NCBI RefSeq assembly: GCF_019703515.2
Contig: NC_059372.1
Location: 23,546,931 to 23,610,930 of the forward strand
Origin: Myxocyprinus asiaticus
Lineage: Eukaryota > Chordata > Actinopteri > Cypriniformes > Catostomidae
Length of the DNA stretch: 64,000 bases
Direction: 5' to 3'
How positions within the stretch are numbered: position 1 is the stretch's first letter; every line of letters begins with the position of its first letter. Position numbers and translations under genes: made by a program. Below the pieces are notes generated by a model. It was not told the origin of the DNA and made no database searches. It was given only the letters and a program-made list of their open reading frames with translations. Shown in pieces: positions 59,126 through 64,000 of this stretch.

Positions 59126-60335
59126 CTACTGCTCTACCATCGAAAACTGCTGGGCAAAGTCCTCGACGGTGTCGCCGAATAGGCCCGCCTGGGAAATGGG
59201 GGCAGCAAGGAATCGTGTCCTATCGGCCTCACCCATCTCGACCAGGTTGAGCCAAAGGTGGCGCTCCTGGACCACTAGTGTGGCCATCGTCCGCCCGAGA
59301 GACCGCGCCGTGACCTCCATCGCTCGGAGAGTGAGGTCGGTCGCCGAGCGCAGTTCCTGCATTAATCCCGGGGCGGAACTACCCTCGTGCAGTTCCTTTA
59401 GCGCCTTGGCGGACTTGCAGGAGAGCCATGGCGTGCAGGGCGGAGGCGGCTTGTCCAGCGGCACCGTAGGCTTTGACCGTTTGAGACAACATAAACCTAC
59501 AGGCCTTGGACGGGGGCTTTGGGCACCCGCGCCAGGTGGCGGCGCTCTGCGGGCATAGGTGCACCGCGAGCGCCTTTATCCACCGGGGGATTGCCGAATA
59601 ACCCTTGGCCGCCCCACCATTGAGGGTAGTGAGAGCGGGGAAGCTGAAAAGATCGGGACCGGGCAGTAAAAAGTGCCTCCCGTGAAGAAAGGAACGGGGC
59701 GGGGCATGGCTTTGAGCGGCGCCGCGAGCCCAGGAACCAATCACCGAGCCGCGAGGGTTCAGGGAAGAGCGGTGAAATCCACTCTAACCGACGCTCGCAG
59801 CTGTCCGGGAAAGCATGTCATCATCTCCGCGTCAGCCTGTGACTGGGCGATCGACCCCGAAGGGAGGAGCCCAGCTGAGGCTTCCGACTGGACAAGCCTG
59901 CTCTCCGATGCTGCACTCGAGAGCTCATCACTTTCGCGGGCTCCGAATAAGAGGTCGAACTCGCCGTGAGACGAGCCAGCGGACTCACCTGGAAGCCTGA
60001 TCGGGGCAGACGAGCGTGCTGGGGAATGGGAGGTCCGCGGGGGGATACCCGGCGGAGGCGGTCCCATTGGGGTCCCCAAATCGCCCCCAGTGCTAGCCGC
60101 GCTGGCCTCAAACCCGTGGGTAAAAGGACCGAGGCGGGAGCCTCTTGGGTGGCTCGCTTTCTTACGAAGGCGAGCCGCGACCACAACGTTGCCACGGACA
60201 TATTCTCGCAATGAGAACATGACCATCCACGAACGCTGTCTCCGCGTGAGCAGTGTCCAGACACGAAAGACAGTGATCGTGACCGTTAGAAGGCGAGAGA
60301 TAACGAGCACAACCAGGAATAACACACAATCGGAA
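59126..60335 (-). pseudogene. DIRS Gag-like region, copy 2
   Basis: The same frame-split structure as copy 1: a Cys-rich start, SCSHCENMSVATLWSRLAF in a second frame, and GEFDLLFGARESDELSSAAS in a third. The C-terminal part in frame 59464-59126 includes VVQERHLWLNLVEMGEADRT. The frame change between the Cys-rich start and SCSHCENM occurs at the same place in both copies. Confidence 0.72.
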
Positions 60336-60593
60336 AAGCATCTTTAAAAAGACGCGTCTTTAAAAAGATGTTCCGTGTGTGCGCTCTTTTAGAGAAATAT
60401 ATACTCTTTTAGAGGGGAAAAATGCTCTTTCAGAAAATATACTCTCTAGTTTTTCTGCCGAAGCGCCCAGGGGCATTCTCTGCAGTGCACCAGTGCAGAG
60501 GAGGGAGAAGCCGCTGAAATGCGCCGTCAGATCCAGCAGGTGAATGAACAGTAGTATTCAGCTCAGCGAGCATGACCGTTCGGCTCCGAAGAG

Positions 60594-60734
60594 AAAATCT
60601 GAATGAGTGGTTGCATACCAACTCCTTTTATACCCGTATGTTCGGGGGAGTGGCATGCAAATACCACTCGCCAATTTTCAGGTGTCTCGGGCTCCCAAGA
60701 GTGACCCCTAGTGTCACTACATCGACACCAACGT
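60594..60734 (-). repeat. DIRS copy 2, 5' inverted terminal repeat and promoter
   Basis: Contains ATTTGCAT (- strand, near 60656-60663) and TATAAAAG (- strand, 60625-60632). It lacks about 24 bp (attggccttttatcaaagac region) present in the other three repeats, so this deletion is specific to it. Confidence 0.88.
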
Positions 60735-60757
60735 CGAGTGAGTGACAGATAGGGAAC

Positions 60758-61463
60758 CAATGATGCCTGGTGTCACTGACGTCAAACCTGGCATGACACA
60801 TCTTGATGCATCAAAACTGTATGCAAATATGAATGAGATTTGCATGCTATTGTGGAGGGGAAGATTAATAATTAAAATTTTAGACTGTCATTTGCAAAGT
60901 TATCAAAACTTAGAATTTAGTACATGAGCCATGTGGACTACTTTTATGGTCCTTTTTTGTTTATTTGCCATATTTTGAGCTTGACAACCCCGTCCCCAAT
61001 TACTTTCATTGTATAGGAAAGAGCAGTCTGACTCAGGACATTCTGGAAAATAACTCAGTTTGTGTTCCACACAAGAAAGAAAGCCATACCGATTTGGAAA
61101 GGTATAGGGGTGCGTAAATGATGACAGAATTTGTGTTTTTGCGTGAACTATAAACAATTTTGCCATGTAGGTTTGCACCTATTTTTCCTCACTGGTAAAT
61201 CTGGTGTTATGAATAGCCTAAGTCCAGCTCTCGCTACCTGTTCAACTCTTCCTGCTAAATCACACCTTGATTATATTTGTCACAAAGTTTGCCTGATATT
61301 TCTGCTGCCTCTCTTTTGCACCGCTCCACCTTGTTAGTTCAGGTTGTAATATTTAGCATTACGATTACATTTAGATTTTGAACATTTAGACTTTGATTAA
61401 AACTTTGGATTTAACATTTATGTCTTGATTGCTTCCCCCTAATTGTACAAAAAGTTACATTAA
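60758..61463. other. Region between DIRS copy 2 and piggyBac-like relic
   Basis: No gene. At 60895-61150 there is a decayed copy of a repeat ending gcgtaaatgatgacagaatt, similar to the TTAA-MITE family. Confidence 0.4.
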
Positions 61464-62031
61464 CCCTCTGGGGCTGACGGACGCGCCGGCGCGTCCTGCT
61501 GGATTTTTCCTCATAACAGCGGAAACAACTTAAAATACTCCATCATTTTTGGGCATACAGATAAGTGTAAGACATCATTAGAGACTATAAAGGGTCTACT
61601 TTTATTTGTGTACACTCACAATAACAACAAAACCTTGTGCTTTTGTAAAATAAAGAAAATAAACAGGGTGCGCTTTCAGCCATCTCTGTCTCTGCGAGCA
61701 TCTTTCTGAAACACGTCACAAAAATGAACTGAAAATCTGCTAATATTTATCACACAAACATGAAACATATGTCTAAAGAAAGCTTAAAATGTCTACTTTT
61801 AAATAAAACAATTCAAATTTAAAACAAATATTCTCCTGCAATGTAATCTGTATGAAACAAAGCGATGTACAGTTTCTCCTGGCTCAGCTAATTATCCCTA
61901 ATGAGATCACATCCACCAGCAGAGCACGCTATTCATACAGTAATGTGCTGAGGCGATCAATGCAAATGGTAAACACCCCCAACAGTGCCTTAAAAAACAT
62001 CAAGTTCATTCACTTTTCTGCGCGTTTGGAA

Positions 62032-62170
62032 GATGGCACCCTACACAGGTGAGGAAGCTCCTGGATAGTGACGAAGAGTTCACATTTTCCTCAGAAGAAG
62101 AATGGAAATCCGACGAGGAACATTTGAAGAGCGACTTGATCCAGCCGAGGGTACAATTTCAGATGAGTAA
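62032..62170 (+). pseudogene. piggyBac-type transposase N-terminal fragment
   Basis: ATG 62032 opens MAPYTGEEAPG and stops. One base over, the frame from 62049 reads RKLLDSDEEFTFSSEEEWKS followed by DEEHLKSD. Clusters of Ser, Asp and Glu of this kind mark the N-termini of PGBD-type transposases. It carries a frameshift and no DDD core follows. Confidence 0.5.
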
Positions 62171-62529
62171 GTCATTTAGTTTTACTTACATATTAGTTGA
62201 CATGCTTTTTTATATAAACATGGACATATTTTACTAGTTGGACTATTTCCAGACTTGCCAGCCAGTTTTCAAAGTATTGAAATTTGAAATATGTCCTAAT
62301 AGGCAAGTTTTAGTTACATTTAAATGTTGTTTCAGCTAAAGCGGTTATTTAAATTGTATGCTGTATGATATAAATATGATATGTAATATGATATAAAAAT
62401 AATATGAATGTTTAGATTATATTTGAACTAGTGTTTATGCTACCTCATCAACGAAGTTTATGCTTGCAAATATCTGTTCGGGTGTAAATGTGTAAAATGT
62501 GCTGTAAATATGCCCATATTAGAAAATCA

Positions 62530-62810
62530 GCATATTAGAATGATTTCTGAAGGATCACGTGACATTGAAAACTGCAGTAATGAGGCTGAAAATTCAGCTT
62601 TGATCACAGGAATAAATTGCATTTTACAATATATTCAAATAGACAACAGTTATTTTAAATTGTAAAAATATTTCACAATAATCACTGTTTTTGCTGTATT
62701 TTGGATCAAATAAATGCAGCTTTGGTGAGCAGAAGAGACTTCTTTTAAAAACATTAAAAAATCTTACTGATCTAAAACTTTTAAACGGTAGTGTAGGTCT
62801 AAAGTTTATA
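62530..62810. repeat. Dispersed fish-type repeat
   Basis: gaatgatttctgaaggatca at the start and aaacggtagtgta at the end mark a repeat I recall as very common in cyprinid genomes. The class is uncertain. It sits inside the piggyBac-like relic. Confidence 0.5.
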
Positions 62811-63414
62811 AGTAAAGTCTTTATGTAAAGAAAATGTATAGTCAGATTACTTATTTTAACTTAAACTTGATTTTGTGAATAAGCTACAAACAATACATTC
62901 AATCATTAAGTCTCTTCATATTTATTTTCTCTCAGGGGAGGGGTCATTGTCTCCTTAGGTGTGAATCACATCAATATTCATGATCATCCACGCCTCCTTG
63001 CATATGTCCTTTCTAACACTAAAAGTGTCTTACAAAAGTTAAATGATTATATTGTTTTGTAGAGAATGAGTGATCAGGATGGTTTCACATCATTTTTGTA
63101 GCAAAAACTCTAGGCTACAAGATCCAGTTCTCAAAAGTCTTGTGAACAAATGTTTAGTATGTGTTATATGGCCTTATTTCAGTGACTTAAAATATTTGTT
63201 TTTTCAAAAACCACACATAAACGTTATTTTCTCAAAAATACAAACATGAACATACATGTTGTTCACATATTATTGTAGCCCAGTTTGTGCTGAATACAGT
63301 GTTATCAGACTTTAGCCATTAATATGTTTTTAAGCAACTGAAAAAAGCACAAATGTCAAGGCATGTCAAAACTTCTCCAGGGCCCAAAACACCCTCAGAC
63401 CCCCAGAGGCTTAA

Positions 63415-64000
63415 ATGATCTCCAAATGTACAAAAAAAAAAAAACAAAAAAAAAATGTTGCTTATCACACAGACTTACCATGAGAGTAAAAAGAAACCAC
63501 AAAATTTTTCATCTAGCAAAAGGAGGAAGTTAAACATCCCCTTCCTACATCTTTCTATTTTCCTTCATTCGCTCTCTTTTTCTCTATCTAACAAACCGCT
63601 TCCGGCTGATCACAGACTCATAAACTGGACTTCTTGGGTCTGAGCGTGTCATAAGAGTTGTCATGATGGACAGACATGTGTTATATGCCACCCCAAAAAG
63701 GGCTAAACACAGTATTTCCTAAGTCACATTAGAGAATCATTGCATACTGGCTCTCGGTTACTGGGTTTCATTGTTTAGAACAACAATAACAAACAAGTCC
63801 ACCCCAAGAGTCGACTTCCATGCTCTAGGCTAAAACAGTATAAAACCAAAATTTCATACAAAACTTATCAAAGTCTAAACAGACCTAGATCACTGATGCT
63901 TGAACATAGGATACTTTTTGTGCAGTTCTGGGTGAAGGTGAGTGTGTTTAGTTAAAGTCCCTGTGACTTTTAGTCTATATTTATTCCCTTTAAGGTCATC
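63415..64000. other. Right end, nothing recognised
   Basis: Contains an A-rich run at 63430-63452. No SAMD11 exon was recognised, although the gene's 5' part must lie to the right. Confidence 0.35.

Larger units (their letters stand above)
54454..60757 (-). mobile_element. DIRS-type retrotransposon, copy 2 (longer)
   Basis: On the - strand, opposite to copy 1. Order from 60757 downward: terminal repeat with promoter, Gag region (about 60335-59126), linker, RT and RNase H (about 58480-57091), tyrosine recombinase (about 56827-55589), internal complementary region (54785-54839) and right terminal repeat. All three enzyme regions are present but frame-broken. The outermost sequence gttccctatctgtcac is the same as in copy 1. 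Confidence 0.92.
61464..63410 (+). mobile_element. piggyBac-like element relic
   Basis: Starts ccctctggggctgacggacg after TTAA (61460-61463) and ends acccccagaggc before TTAA (63411-63414). The termini are inverted and imperfect. An acidic ORF start (62032 onward) is consistent with a piggyBac transposase N-terminus. Most of the transposase is missing. A dispersed repeat lies inside at about 62530-62810. Confidence 0.7.

Overview
This window is vertebrate, most likely teleost and probably cyprinid-like, nuclear DNA. The evidence is split genes with GT-AG introns, fish-type transposons throughout, and a fossil Sleeping Beauty-lineage Tc1 element. Two host genes are recognisable and they converge tail to tail. 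The last two coding exons of NOC2L (+ strand, stop at 7294) lie on the left. The 3' eight coding exons of SAMD11 (- strand, stop at 18114, most upstream visible exon at 44504-44659) fill the middle. The same NOC2L/SAMD11 convergent pair is known from tetrapods, so this is conserved microsynteny. The SAMD11 exons join in phase into 556 residues ending in a SAM domain. The 5' part of SAMD11 and all earlier NOC2L exons were not found here.

Layout. 1-5.3 kb: broken Tc1 element of the Sleeping Beauty type, a 161-bp tandem duplication, and a Harbinger-like element with a dead Myb-like ORF. 5.35-7.5 kb: NOC2L 3' end; its last intron is packed with a Tc1 remnant, a palindromic Tc1 element and AT/GA microsatellites. 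7.5-18 kb, intergenic: a small MITE, an hAT-type element split by an LTR retrotransposon with the Gmr1-like domain order PR-IN-RT-RH, a TTAA MITE, and an L1-type LINE fragment split by a tRNA-derived SINE. 18-44.7 kb: SAMD11 with introns carrying several hAT, Tc1 and TTAA elements, plus GC-richer islands with homeodomain-type sites that look like candidate enhancers. 44.9-64 kb: an almost wholly transposon-derived region. It holds two DIRS-type tyrosine-recombinase retrotransposons in inverted orientation (45.8-50.2 and 54.45-60.76 kb), an hAT element containing a SINE and an L2/Rex1-like LINE tail, and a piggyBac-like relic.

How it fits together. The only intact functional units are the two host genes. 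Every transposon ORF I examined is broken by stops, frameshifts or deletions. I found no bacterial-type system, CRISPR array, rRNA or free-standing tRNA gene. The more interesting material is architectural: the unusual LTR element order, complementary lesions in the two DIRS copies, an octamer-plus-TATA promoter in all four DIRS terminal repeats, and multi-level nesting with intact target-site duplications. Family names come from recognising motifs, not from a database search.
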